DNA of 64,000 nt from Pratylenchus scribneri (GCA_030063045.1 JAQSEB010000045.1:1550001-1614000); one strand, 5' to 3'. Shown: positions 13,101 through 25,800, counted from the stretch's first letter. The notes: a model not told the origin generated them from the sequence alone. Numbers and translations are program-made.

Positions 13101-16100
13101 TTAGGTTATGGCCAAAATAACGGTAACATATACTAAAGCTTTCTATTTTGCCCTCAATTCCTACGCCTTTTGGAAATCGATACCGTAATATTTTCCTCCC
13201 ATTTAATAAAATGGATAGCCGATAGCGCAAATCTACTCAAAATGAGAAAAAAATCAGTGCTTACTGCTTATTAATTTTGTATTTTCTAATTCTTTTGCCT
13301 TAATAATTTAAATTAACTCCACCATCTCAATTTTTATTTTCTTCTTCCGATTTTTACTTATTGATTTTATCATCAATCAGCCAAGCCAGTCTACCCAGTC
13401 TCTCCCAATTCCTTTTCGCCAATCCCCTCCTCATTTCCATGCAAATCCGCTTTTTTCCCTTTCATAATTTTCTCGCGGAACGCAATGATCCTCCCTCTTC
13501 AATTCCCACCAAGCTCCAATCCAATTTCCCAGCAAATGCAATTTATACCAGCCACTAAAGTCACGGCCTCCAAATATCATTCACCGACGATGCGTTATGC
13601 TTCAATTCAGCAGGTGGAAAAAATAAACTAGATCACCTTACTATAATCAATTTCAAATGGCTATAGAAAAAATGGACCGCTTCGCGCATATTTCTCCCCA
13701 TTCTCAACTTAATTAGCCATTCATTTTTCCACTTAAATGAATTACCTATCAATTATTGCATCGATAACACCGCATTATAAAATTAATTGAGTGAATCGGC
13801 TCTCTAATTGGTCTAATTAACGGAAAAATAAATAATCAATTATTTATTATTCAATTCTCATTTCCCATCTAATCAAGCACTTAAAATGAAGAAATTATTC
13901 ATTTTTGATAAATTATTTATTCATTCAGCCAACCAAAATTCATGTGATAAACAAAAAAAAAATGATATAGCTTTCAATATATTCTTCTCCCAATCCAAAT
14001 CGTTGTTTTTCCATATTCAAATTGATCTTCCAATTCATCGATTTTTGGTGTTGGTTTGCCATCATTTTTGCGACGAATAAGTAAATAATCTTTGTCCACT
14101 TTCCGCTGCAATTCCAGCACTTCGCCCGTTTCTTTATTCTCAATTTTGAAGTTCTCATATTCAATATATTCCTCTTCATCATCCAAATCGTCCATAATAT
14201 TGTCCTCATCATAATGGGCCAAAACGATGAAATTGGCTGGCACAGTGGAATCGACGAATTCCTTAAAATAAGAATATAAGAAATGGGACGATTTGATATT
14301 CGGTTCATTAAATTTATCTGCTTTTTGTTTTTTGTATCGAAAAACAGGCAGAAAAGGGGAACCCCTGTAAAAATTTAAAAAATAAGGATGACAAGGTATC
14401 GAAAAACCGAATTTATGTCAACCTCCCTAAAAATTGTGTCCCGATTTTTAAAATTTTTTTACGCACGTAAATTTTTATTTTTCCTATAAATTATTTCCAA
14501 AGTAGTTATCAAAGAAAATTTTCCAGTGCTTACCTCCTTGATGTCAGAAATTAATTCCTGTGTATAACCATTCGAACCGAATTGAATTTCGAGCGTTTTT
14601 TGTTTGTAATCCTCCATTGGTGTTGTCAACCAGTCCACAAGTAAACCAATGCCGCTTCCGCAGTCCAAAAAAATATCAATTGATTGAAGGCCGAAAATAA
14701 AGTTGGGAAATTGGCAGTTGAAATTGTGAAAATCAGTGGGAAAATTCAGAGGATTTTTTTCCCAAAAGTCCAATTTATTTGTTTTTGGTGCCAACAATTT
14801 CATCAGATTTTTGATTGGGTCCCAATTATTTGTGCCAATAAATAATTCACAATTGAAATTTAATTCGACTTCATTCTTCTTGAGCAATGAGATAATTTTC
14901 CGCACAAATCTCAAAACTTGATCGTCGAAACAACTAAATTAAATAGGCTCAAATTATTCGAATCGATGTAAAATATTTTACCAGAAAATAATCTCCTTAA
15001 ATCCGTGGATATAGTCCGGTAGATTGACCTCCGCAATTGGAATCACGGTGTTGTTTTCTTTTCTCAGAACGGTCTGCCCATCTCGACGTGTAAATACCAA
15101 TTCCGGAACAATTCGTGGTTTCACCTTTTTCCCATGTAATTGTCGATAACAATGTTGATGGAGTGCATATGAGGCGGTGTTCAGCGGGGATTGGGCCAAT
15201 TCTGGTCGTTTGAACCAATCCAGACAATCGGGCAAAAAACCATGGAAATTAATCCTGTAAATTAAAAATAATTAAAATTTTCTAAAAATGTGAAAAACTT
15301 TTTGTTTTGATTCTAATTTTAAATAAGTTTTTTAATTGAATAATTTTCAAACCTTTTCTTTGCCTTCTTGTTTGGTGGACTTCCAATTTCACCACAGATG
15401 CATTGTTGTTCATTGAAGAAGTCGACTAAATTAATTAAATCAAAACTTTTATGAAAAAAAATTAAATTTAACCATTTCCTCCATCATTCCTCGCTTTCTC
15501 ACATTTTCATTTGTTGTCGCAACAATTTGTTCGTCACAACTTTCTTCAATTTCAATTCTTTGTTCGCTGTTTTCCATTTTAATTTTAGGTCAAATGATTT
15601 CTAGATTTGATTAAATCTAAATATCTAAATATTGAGTAAATTTATTCACAAATTTGCTGAGAAGATAGATGGGCTTATTTTAAACATTAACGGAGGAACC
15701 CGAATCAACAAACCAAACCACTTTCACTTTTACTCTTTTAATAAGCTCGCGGCGTCCTCTTCTAAACTAAAATCGCTTTGTCTTTTCCTTCTCTCATCTC
15801 TTTGTTTTACGCACTATTTTTCCCATTGAAGACATTTAACGTTAGATATTTTTGCAATGAAGATATTTTTGAGGAAACAGCCATGCAAACATCAAACAAT
15901 CCGCGCACAAATCCTGTTAATTAATTTTACCACATTGGTTATTGCCATTTTTATCATGCAGTCCAAAGAACTCAAATTGATTTAATGAAAAAATTAATTA
16001 ATTTTCCCTTTAAATTAGCATTAGAGCATTTATTGTTTTAGTTTGATCTTGGCTAATTTCATTATAAGTTAGGTTGTTTAATAACTCGCTGGTTTTTAAA

Positions 16101-19100
16101 CCAAATTTTCCCAAAAATCTTTAGTTTTTAATTTTCGATTAATTTTAAAATTCCTTATCCAATCGAAACCAAAGAAATTTACGATTTTTATTCGTGTAAA
16201 ATATTTTTATTTTTAATCCTATATTTGATTTAGCTAAAACCAAATTTTCTCCTCCGCAAATTCTCACAATTTCCCTACTAAAATAAATGCTAATAAATGA
16301 AGCGCCAAATGCCAAAAGTGTTGTTGAGTTCATTTCGATCAATAAAAAGGCATCAAATCGCAGCTTATTCCGAATTTTACAATCAATCCTATGAAGATGG
16401 GGAAAAGATGGATTTTCAATTAGAAAATCAGTGGCATTATTTGAATCAATGGGAGGTAATATTTTGGGTCAAAAATATATACTAAAAAAAATTTGATATT
16501 CCAATTCTAAAATTTTATCACTATTTTTAGCCTTCGTCGGCCTATCCTCCTCTCACGGATTTGTGTTCACCGACTGCTGCCGATGCTTTGCTGATCCACC
16601 GGGCCAATTCCGTCGAAACGCCATGCACATGCAATAATCCATCCACAATGGAAAAGGGCGACGGCGGCGGCGGAGAAAGTGCAAAAGTCAATTTTGTGCT
16701 GGATGAATTGGTTTGTTTTTTAATTGGAACTGATTAAATTAATAATGGTCGGAAGAAATTGCATAATCTCAAGGTTTTTGGGGAATAAATTTAGTATTTG
16801 GTGGTCAATTTCGGTTAAAATTTTGCAGCCAATCTTGTTACGGCTATAGCATTAATTTATGGCTGAATCGATTAATTATAGTCGGTTTCAATATTTCAAT
16901 TCAAATCGGTTTTAACCTAATTTATGGCCAATTAAAATATGGCTTTAAAGCAAATCTAGTCACTAGCCAAAATGGGCATTTCCCAATTAAATCGATCATG
17001 CCGAAAAGAATAAGCATAATTGCAATTGATAATCTAGGATGTCTATGAGCTGACTCAGCCATTGTATTTTTAATCAGTGCAAAACTAGATGGGATGTGTA
17101 AACTGTAAAACATATGAATACTTATTGTTTATTTTACCATTAATAATGGCCCAAAAAAACCTTGAGATTAAACGAATTTTTTAAAATTCAAATTGACACC
17201 AGATTATTTTTTTCCACCATTTTTTCAGTTAAACACGGAGCGCAAATACGTCCGGGAACTTGGCGAAATTCTCAACTATTATGTGCAGCCATTTGAAGCA
17301 CTGGATTTGGCCGGAAGCAGCACTTTGCCCGGCTCACTCCGCGGCCAAACCGACATTCTATTTGGGAACATCCGTGAACTGGTTGGTGTTTAAAATCGGC
17401 GCATTTTGTATAAATTCTCAAGGTTTTTTGAGTCATAATTCATAACAGAAGTCAGAGTAGAAAATGATGAAATAAATTATTTATATTTGTTAGCCAAAAT
17501 TATCTAAAAATCCAAAATTGTCACGAAAATTTATGGCTCAATAAAAACTGAACCACTGGTTTTTTCTATCTGACAATGAGGGATTTTTAGAAGGTGAATC
17601 AAATTTATTTAATTTAATAAAACACGTCTTTAAAGGTTTTTTTGGTAATTGCCATTCTCTGCTCTTTAAAATGAGTAATTAATTATTTGGCCTATAAATA
17701 AAAAAAAAACAAAATTATTATGACCTAAAAACCTTCAAATTATAACAAATTTTGATTTATACAATTTGCGTTCGATTTTCTATTCAAAAATATTACATTA
17801 ATAAATTCATTCATTTTTCAGCATGAATTCCATCATTCCCTATTTTTGCCGGCACTCCAACAAAATTCGGATTTGGTCGAAGGAATTTCGTCTGTTTTGT
17901 CCAGCCCGGCTCAACGACAACGCCTATTTTCCCTGTATCGAACATTTTGCCGGAATAAACCGATGAGTGAAGCATTGCGGATTGAACATGGAATTGATCA
18001 AAATAAATTCTTCATGGTTAATTTTTAATTATTAAAATATAAAAAATTTGAAATTTTTCGCCAAAAATTTTTGCATATTTTTTTGACACTTTTTGGGCTT
18101 TTGAAACCTATTTTCGGCAAATTTTCTGAAAATCTACATATTTTGCGATTTTTTCGGCCTATAAAAATCCTCTCCCTTATGATGACATTTTAAAGGTCAT
18201 AAAATTTATCTAAAATTGATATCATCAAAAGCATTGGTCAATAATGGCCAAAAAATCATTGGTCTAATTAAAATTGTATTTTTGGCATTTTTTGACATAA
18301 ATCAATAAATCAATAAATTTATTTCCCAATGGTCATTAAATATAAGTGCCATTACCATTAAGCTCGATTTATTTTTGAAAAAATTGATTTATTTTCCTTT
18401 AATTTTAAAGCAAATAACATTTAATTTAATTTAATGATTTAATTTTCATTTTTAAAGGAATGCCAACGACGTGCCGGCCATCCTCTTCCATTATCTGCCT
18501 ATCTTCTCAAACCGATTCAGCGCATTACGGTTTGTTTTTTTTTTTTTAAATAATTTTTCCATTTTAAATACAATTAATTTTATATAAAATAATAAATTTA
18601 TTAATCAATTTACAAAAATAATTTTAAAGAATACTTATGGCCATAGGGAAATGTTATGACTTTTGTTTTGTTTTAGATTAGGGTTGGACTAGGTTTATAA
18701 CCGGATAGAAATTTTATAAATTCTGATTTGGCCTAAAATTTTTTGGATCAAAAAATTCCAATTTTTCAAAAAAGAAATTTAAAATTAACTTTTTTAGTAA
18801 AAAATTTTTTCCGTTTTTTCACCAAATTTCTTATTTCATTTTTCCTTGCACAGAAATACCAATTATTGCTGAAAGAGCTGATTCGGCATTGCCCCGATGA
18901 ACAATCCCTCCCAGTGCAATCCGCGTTGGCCTCAATGTTGGATTTGTTGGCCCAAATCAACGCCGACATGGAACAATTGCATATTTTGGGATTCCCCGGG
19001 GATTTGCACCTTTTGGGCCCACTTCGCCTTCAAACTGAATGCCAAGTCTACGTCTATAAAAGGGCAAAAAGTGCTAGCGCGGGATTGAATGATAGCAACG

Positions 19101-21039
19101 GCGGAGGACAATCAACAATGGGAATGGGAGGAGGAATGAATGGTGGAACGAGGAGGGGAACAAAAGGGAAATTGCAGAAAAGACATTTGTGAGTTTTTGG
19201 GGGAAATTATTTAAAAAACAAAAATTGCCCCTAGGGAAAAATTATTGTAAATAAATTTAATGTAAATCCCCATTGCCGAAAAAAGTTAAAAATTACACAA
19301 TAGTCATCTAAACAAGTACAAATTTATTTTATAAAATATACATCTGACTGACAACTCTCATTATATTTTGAAAGTTTTGTCGATTTTTTAAAAATACCCA
19401 GGAAAATTTAACCCTCAAATCAAAGTTTTATATGATTTTTCGTTAAATATGAGTGGGCAAATGTTTTTTAACAAAATAAAATAAATTTACTTCAAAAGCC
19501 TCGATAGCGCAGTAGGTAGAGCGCCAGACCCTTAACCAGTAAGGTCGTGAGTTCGATCCTCACTTTGGACAAATCTTTTTTCTGTCTAAAATAAAAAATT
19601 TAAGTATTTTTATTATTCATGAATAGGAGACTTTTTTTATAATTCTTAATTAAAAAACATAGAAAAATTTTTTAAAGTAAAGGAAAAAAAATTTCTCCAT
19701 TTTTATTCTCTTTTTTCAGATTCCTCTTCGATGGCGGCGTCCTCTTCTGCAAAAAACGCATCCAATCGGTCCAATTCGCCTCGGAATATTATGAACATAA
19801 ACTGTGCATCCTAATTCCATCCCTTGGCTTTGCCGAATGTTCCCGGGACTCAGCCGATCGATTTGAATTGTGGGATTACAATGACACCTCAATTTATGCC
19901 ATTCAACCAGTGGATGAAAGGGCCCGACCAAAATGGATTCAACGACTGGCCCGGTTGACCGTTTTGCACCATCACAATCAACAACAGCAGCAGAGAATGG
20001 CCGAGGAAGCAGCGGCCGAACAGCTGAAAAATTTCCAATGTCCACAAATTGGAAATAACAAATCTGCCCGTCCCCAATCTTGGACCACGACAAGTTCATC
20101 CGATGATGGGAATGTGGCCACCGGAAGCAGTTGTAGCACTTCGGTTCATTCCAGTCGATCGTCCACATCCTCTTCTGGTAAGGAAAAAGACATTTTTCAC
20201 AGAAAATATTTAGATAAAATACTGTAAATTTCCATTTACTAGCCCGTGGGAAAATTAGAATATGGGGAATTAAAAGAATATTTACTACTACAGTTATCGC
20301 CTCAAATTGTAATAAATTGGTTAGAGAAAGAATTCATAAGATTTGATCGAAATTCACAAAAAAAATTAGTATAAAAAGGTCAAAATAGGCCAAAACCGCC
20401 ATAACTTTCTGGCCAATATATATTATGTTTGTTAATCAATTATTTTTAACTTTTGATAATAAAATAAAAATGATTGCTGAGAATTGGTCAATGCACAAAA
20501 TTCGGGTAGACTAGCCAATTATTTATAAGACTAATGTTAATTTTAAAGGTTAAAGCCTATTCATAAGAGAAAGCAAATAGCCCCAATAGTAATACCAAGG
20601 TTTTTCAATGGAAGACTATTCTCTAATAGAAGATTATTTTTAAGGATTTTAATGTGAAAAAAAAATGAAAATTTAGTTTTTTTTTATCACTTTTCGAGGG
20701 TCTAAAAATTATAAGCCTATTATCCTATTGTGGAAAAAACGATATTTATAAATTTAATCATTAAAATTCCCAAAATTTTATTCAGCAACTACATTCGATG
20801 AGAAATGCTGCCAACAAACAACAAGTGCTAATGCAAACGACGTTCCAAACGAATTGAACACTTTTCCATCTGATTCTTCAACAGCATTAGAATTTGGAAA
20901 ATGTGTCGAATTTCAAATAAATGATCCGCAACAACAACAACAAAGAAGTCAATCACAACCGCCAACCACAGAATGCTTAATTGGCGGAATTGAAAGGCCA
21001 CAAAAGAAGGGAAAGAAATTGATGGTCGACAGATTATAA
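1175..21039 (+). CDS. MCF2L: Dbl-family Rho guanine nucleotide exchange factor, MCF2/MCF2L (DBS) type, about 19 exons
   Basis: Predicted to load GTP onto Rho/Cdc42-type GTPases at membranes. My exons are 1175-1301, 1394-1480, 2303-2553, 5322-5435, 5996-6112, 8606-8823, 9834-9894, 9943-10053, 10848-10967, about 11178-11414, 11703-11894, about 16303-16455, 16531-16710, 17229-17381, 17822-18016, 18458-18529, 18854-19188, 19720-20177 and 20786-21039. Phases agree across all joins, giving about 1,144 residues, close to MCF2L. The N-terminal part is a CRAL-TRIO/Sec14 domain (VVVDRRQDRW; LTMDIGGTI). A spectrin-like part follows, containing ETELPNDVQST, which I recall from vertebrate MCF2L. The DH domain starts at LNTERKYVRELGEIL and includes LLKPIQRITKYQLLLKEL. 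The PH domain starts near RHLFLFDGGVLFCKK. The tail is Ser/Gln-rich. The starts of the exons at 11178 and 16303 are the weak points. In C. elegans the Dbl-family protein UIG-1 is the one I would compare first; this is unverified. Confidence 0.92.
2554..5321 (+). other. Intron of the RhoGEF gene (2.8 kb), no gene seen
   Basis: This is AT-rich intron sequence between the first and second CRAL-TRIO exons. A less AT-rich patch at about 3,590-4,100 has short open frames on both strands, but none has splice sites in phase with the flanking exons or a domain I recognise. Confidence 0.7.
6113..8605 (+). other. Intron of the RhoGEF gene (2.5 kb) with GC-richer patches and a palindromic element
   Basis: The flanking exons join in phase 0 without any extra exon. 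Patches at 6,740-7,040 and 7,540-7,830 are less AT-rich and contain short ORFs that I do not recognise. The palindromic element at 8,090-8,345 is listed separately. Confidence 0.65.
8090..8345. mobile_element. Palindromic MITE with TTAA target duplication
   Basis: Two inverted arms of about 80 bp (8090-8170 and 8266-8345) begin and end with TTTGGCAAAA/TTTTTTGCCAAA and are nearly perfect complements. TTAA lies directly on both sides (8086-8089 and 8346-8349), which is the target duplication of piggyBac-type elements. The unpaired core (about 8,171-8,265) is full of CCCTAA/CCCTAG-like words. There is no coding capacity, so it is a non-autonomous element sitting in a RhoGEF intron. Confidence 0.82.
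8824..9833 (+). other. Intron of the RhoGEF gene (1.0 kb), no gene seen
   Basis: The segment at about 9,180-9,540 is markedly less AT-rich than the rest and could be a decayed insertion, but it has no recognisable frame. The exons on either side join in phase 2. Confidence 0.6.
11520..11672 (+). repeat. 19-bp satellite array, copy 1 (RhoGEF intron)
   Basis: About eight tandem copies of a 19-bp unit, ATTCCGCCTGGTTAGAATA in one register, sit in the short intron between the exons ending at 11,414 and starting at 11,703. The array nearly reaches the 3' splice site. The same unit occurs at 21,440-22,025 and, inverted, at 38,388-38,795. Confidence 0.93.
11895..13973 (+). other. First half of the 4.4-kb RhoGEF intron, no gene seen on this strand
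   Basis: This is AT-rich sequence with GC-richer patches at 12,380-12,600 and 13,360-13,640. I found no exon here that joins in phase or resembles Dbl proteins. The intron continues to about 16,302 and contains the minus-strand gene at 13,974-15,577. Confidence 0.6.
13974..15577 (-). CDS. F-box-like nematode protein, nested in a RhoGEF intron on the opposite strand
   Basis: The clear exons (minus strand) are 15425-15353, 15254-14982, 14933-14534 and 14261-13974. They join in phase as 73, 273, 400 and 288 nt with consensus GT-AG ends and finish at a stop, giving about 344 residues. A probable first exon begins at the ATG at 15,577 (MENSEQRIEIEES), but its obvious donors are in phase 0 whereas the next exon needs phase 1, so the 5' end is unresolved. 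The N-terminal part has a Lys-rich stretch followed by an F-box-like segment (FLPDCLDWF). The C-terminal part (ENKETGEVLELQ, LLIRRK) resembles the C-terminal region of large F-box-like families in tylenchid nematodes. Such proteins usually act as substrate adaptors in SCF ubiquitin ligases. The family call rests on recalled resemblance. Confidence 0.62.
19498..19570 (+). pseudogene. Degenerate tRNA-like sequence (Lys-CTT-like)
   Basis: The 73-nt segment has a tRNA layout: a TAGCGCAGTAGGTAGAGCG D-arm/A-box, a loop reading CCCTTAA with CTT in the anticodon position, and a good T-arm (GTGAG TTCGATC CTCAC, B-box). Position 33 is C instead of U, several anticodon-stem pairs fail, and two or three acceptor pairs are mismatched, so it is unlikely to be a working tRNA. 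It lies in the RhoGEF intron between the exons ending at 19,188 and starting at 19,720. It may be a tRNA pseudogene or the head of a tRNA-derived SINE. Confidence 0.65.
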
Positions 21040-21439
21040 TCAAATAATTTGGAATAATTTTTTAAAAAACCAAATCAATCAAAGCCAAATTCCTACCAAA
21101 ATAACCAAATCTTCTGAATCTTGTACATTTTTTATTCACATATTTCCAAATGCCTGTTTTATATATCGTTTGATAGGCCCAAATTTTTTCCAAACTTTAA
21201 ATTTGACGCGAAATTTTTATATATATAATTTTAAATGTGAATTTTAAATTTGAAATAAAAATGATTTAAATTTATTTGATTTTATATTGTAAATAGGAAA
21301 TTAAAAAATTTTAACAAGAGGATAAATTTAGACAATTTTTTATTAAATAAGGTAAAAATTTTAGACTTTTATAAATCACAGCTTCTAAACCTAAGATTAA
21401 CTCTTTCTGAGGTCTATTCAAATTTTACATGATCTAATT

Positions 21440-22025
21440 CTGCCAAGTTAGAATAATTCCGCCTGGTTCGAATAATTACGCCTGGTTAGAATAATTACGC
21501 CTGGTTAGAATAATTCCGCCTACTTAAGAATAATTCCGCCTGGTTAGAATAATTCAGCCTGGTTAGAATAATTACGCCTGGTTAGAATAATTCCGCCTAG
21601 TTAAGAATAATTCCGCCTGGTTAGAATAATTCCGCCTGGTTAGAATAATTCCGCCTGGTTAGAATAATTACGCCTGGTTAGAATAATTACGCCTGGTTAG
21701 AATAATTACGCCTGGTTAGAATAATTACGCCTGGTTAGAATAATTACGCCTGGTTAGAATAATTCCGCCTGGTTAGAATAATTCCGCCTGGTTAGAATAA
21801 TTACGCCTGGTTAGAATAATTCCGCCTAGTTAAGAATAATTCCGCCTGGTTAGAATAATTCCGCCTGGTTAGAATAATTCCGCCTGGTTAGAATAATTCC
21901 GCCTGGTTAGAATAATTCCGCCTGGTTAGAATAATTCCGCCTGGTTAGAATAATTCCGCCTAGTTAAGAATAATTCCGCCTGGTTAGAATAATTCCGCCT
22001 GGTTAGAATAATTCCGCCTGGTTAA
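21440..22025 (+). repeat. 19-bp satellite array, copy 2
   Basis: About 30 copies of the same 19-bp unit as at 11,520, with two common variants (ATTCCGCC and ATTACGCC) and occasional 20-bp units ending in GTTAAG. The array begins about 400 bp after the RhoGEF stop codon. Confidence 0.95.
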
Positions 22026-22324
22026 ATAAATCTAAGTAATATTCGACATAAATCGAAATAGACCAAATTACTCTGCTGACTTTTGAAAAAAACTGCGGTG
22101 GAAATTTCCTCTCGGGTGATTTTCCTTCTAAAAAATGGCCGCTTTACATTTAGTGATCAATTTGTCTTTTTCCATCCTCTGTGATCTTTCCTTTAGGCAT
22201 CGGCACTCTCTTTATTACTCTCGGCTTCATCCAATTCCATCATATATTGTTTTCTTTTTCTTCTTATATTTCCTAAGAATATTTTCTCTTGCCCAAAAAT
22301 TTTGCCGTCATTTCTTCCATTGAA

Positions 22325-22814
22325 TAAGCGGGCGTCGCCAGGCTGGCATTTTTTTCTCTATTTGGAGTGAAGAGCTTGTTTTTTGGCCCATTTTGAGAGT
22401 TTGAAGGATGATTTTGGCCGCGCGAGGACCGATCCATCAATGGAATGCTTCTCCCTTCTGCTGCTGGTCCCTGAGCCCATCATTTTCTTGACCTTTCTGG
22501 GGGAACTTTGTGCCTTCCAATCCCACTGTTGGCTTCAAAAGTTTGGCCATTGGGACCGATAGATGAGGCTTGGGATGGGGCCTAGATGGGAGGGGGGGGG
22601 TTGTTTACCAATGCCTGCAAAATTTGGCCATTTCGGAGGGTAGTTTAAGAGGGAGAAAGAAAAGGAATTATAGTTTAGTAACTACAATGTAGTGGCTACA
22701 TTTTTCAATAATCCATATTATCATACATTAAAAATAGATTTCATATTTTCCAGAATCTTCATTTAATTCTCCCTTAAAAGTCCCTCTGGATTTGTAATTT
22801 TACCCATCACCGTC
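22325..22814 (+). promoter_or_regulatory. Upstream region of gene A, duplicated upstream of gene B
   Basis: This less AT-rich stretch is recognisably similar to 29,310-29,825. The shared order is a GGGCG start, GGCATTTTTCTCTA-like text, a variable stretch, ATCAATGGAATG, TTCTTCCCTC-like text and a poly-G run. Both copies end just before an ATG that opens a signal peptide. The region therefore duplicated together with the gene and probably carries its promoter. No TATA box or known motif could be assigned. Confidence 0.5.
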
Positions 22815-25800
22815 ATGCTCCTTTTTTCACCAAAATATTTAATTTTCTTCCTATTTGCTCTACTTTCAATTCTCGGCATTGTTGGTGGAATGAAAGAAAC
22901 AACTACTAAAAGTGAAGGTAATTTTTAAAATAATTTAATTTCCCACTAAAGAACTATCTATAAAAATATATCCCTCCAAATTCCCGACTCATGCCTTGGG
23001 GGTTGCCATTGCGTGGACAAAATCCTGCAGAATTTCACTTTTTCTAGACTTAATTGTTTATTAAAATGAAGTGAGCCTTAAGGAATATATTACATATAGT
23101 ACTTACTGTAAGTGAACTAACTATCCAAGGAAATTATTATTATCGAGTCCAATTCCCTAGGAAAATCCAAAATTACACAGAAAAATAAACGTGTCACGAA
23201 ATTTGGGCACTCGGCGAACTTTGGGCACCACGAATTTTGTGCACCGCGAATTTTGGGCGCCAAATTAGTAAAATAGCCTAAAACTATATTAAAATTAATT
23301 TATTCATCATTTAAATGAATTTAATGATCAAATTAAATGGTAAAATTCGGATTTTTGTGGAATTAAGAATCCAAATTTTCAAATAAAATTTTCTCAAATC
23401 ATTCAAATGATATATCAAACGACATGTCTTGTCTAGCTCTACTTAAAAATTTTATTTATTTTACAAACAAATTTAAAATTTCAAAAATATATCACATCTA
23501 ATTGATATGATATTAAAATTGGACATAACTAATTTATTTTTGAATTTTATGAAAAGACAATAATAGAATCGTAGTCAGCTCGATTAATATATAATTTGCA
23601 TGATTTTGAGAAAAATTTATTTGAAAGTTTAGATGTCGAGGATAAGAAAGAAGTAAAAGGTCGAATTAATAAATTTTATTATTAGAATCTTCAATTGGCA
23701 CTAGTTTATGGCAAAAGCGACTCAAAATTGGCAGAAAAGGGATTTTTACTAGAGGCAAACATAAAGTAAAAGTAGCTGTTGGAGAAGGTTGAATAATAAA
23801 TGATATTACAATAAATTTTTTAAAAATTAAAACACAGAAGAAAATGAATCCTCGGATTTGGGGGAGGCAACAAAAGAAGGAGTGAAAAATGATACGTTCA
23901 CTCCCCATAAAATCGCTGGTCGAATAATTAATTATAAAAATTTATAATAAATTTATTATTAATAGAATCTTCATCTGGCCCAAAAAGCGAAAATTTAATG
24001 CGCAATAATGATAAAAGTGGAAATATAAATGACAGCCATAATACAGGAGACAAAAATAAAGAGATTGAAGGTTGCCAAAAAATGGAAATCAATTTAATTT
24101 TTAAAATTACAGAACTTGAATCATCGGAGATCACTATCACAAGCCATGAAATTGAAAGCCATGGTGAAGAAGTCAATGAGAATGGAATTGAACCCGCGGA
24201 GGAAATAGACATAATAGAATCAGCGCTCAAAAAGATAAAAGAAATGAAGGGGAAATCTTTTATTGGAAACAAAAGCCACTCCGAATCCAAAACCAACAAC
24301 AATTCAACTCCAAAAAGGAATAATAAATCAAATGCTTTGAAGTTTAGTGAATTTTTGGCAAAAAAATTCCACAAAAAAGCATCCAATTCCAAATCTTCCC
24401 CTCCTCATCCTCTTCCTTCTTTATCACAAATTCCGAGTATGACGAAAAAGGGACACAATACAGTGAATTCGAAATTCAATTTGCAAAAATTGGAATCCGC
24501 CGCGGTGAAAAAACCGGAAAACAAATTGAAAAAATTACTCAAATCAAAAATGCTATGTTGTCTCGGCGGCAAAGAAAAAGAAGTGTGTAAATTTGAATAA
24601 TAAATATAAATATTTTGATTTTGACACCAAAAAATATTTTTACCATTTATAAGTATTTTTTACGAAATAAAATTTATGTCAAAAATTCTTTTGCTCAAAA
24701 TCAAAATTCTTTTTATTCAAAGAATTAGCCTAGCTTTAAACTTATCTAATCTCAAATATGTTTTAAAACACTTTCTTAATGTAAATAAATAAGGTAGATA
24801 AAAAATATTTTCCTTTCGCAAAAATATTCTCATTATAATTTCTGATATTGGGCAATTCCGGAAATGACTAATAATTGGACAATTTTGTGAAATTTCTTCT
24901 TCTAACTTTTTAGTTATAGACAATGGATTAGGTCCATTTGATTATGCAATGTTAATTTAGTCTAAAATTTCAATTACAGATTTTATTTAAAACTACGGTT
25001 CAGGCTAATACTGAAATTAAAATTTCATAAACTAATTTATCAAGGTAAATGAGTTTATACTCAATTCTCTATTAAAGCTAGAAACCGAAATTTCTAAAAT
25101 TAATTGATCCAAAATTTAGCAATTTCTGCAATTTCATAATTTCAAAAAATTTTTGTAGATATCTAATTTATTAAATTTATTGATATATTTTACAGTTTCA
25201 TATTTTGGAGAATGGAGAATATTCACTTGATGGCAAATTGCCAATTAAAGAGTACATTGAATTGACATATTTAAATGAAAATTATAATGCCGAAAAGGCG
25301 GCGGAAAGCCTAAAAATTTGCGATAAAATTGAAATTGAGAATAAAAAATACGAACAGAAAATAGCTCAAGGAAAAGAAAAACAAAAGATGGAATTGGAGA
25401 AAATAAAGGCGGCATTGAAAAATGCAAAAAATTATTGTGCAAATGAATTCAAGGTGATAAATTTTTAATGTTAATATTAGGAAGATTAATTCGAAAAACC
25501 AATTCAATTTTTCCACAAAGCCATGCTACTATTGGGAAAAAAAAATTTAAAATTTTATCAGGAAAGAAAAATAAAAAAAAATATCGGTGAACATTTTTAG
25601 TAGAAAAAAAAAAGAAAATATTTACAGGAAAGGAAAACATTTTCCCGGAAATTTGTTGCAGATTAAAAATGATTAATAAAAAAATTTCAAATTTAAAATA
25701 AATTATTTATTTTACATTATTGTGGAATCGACCCTAGAGAATTTCTCTAAATTGTTAATTTGTTTTTAATTTCAGCAAAAACATATTGAAAAAATATTTT

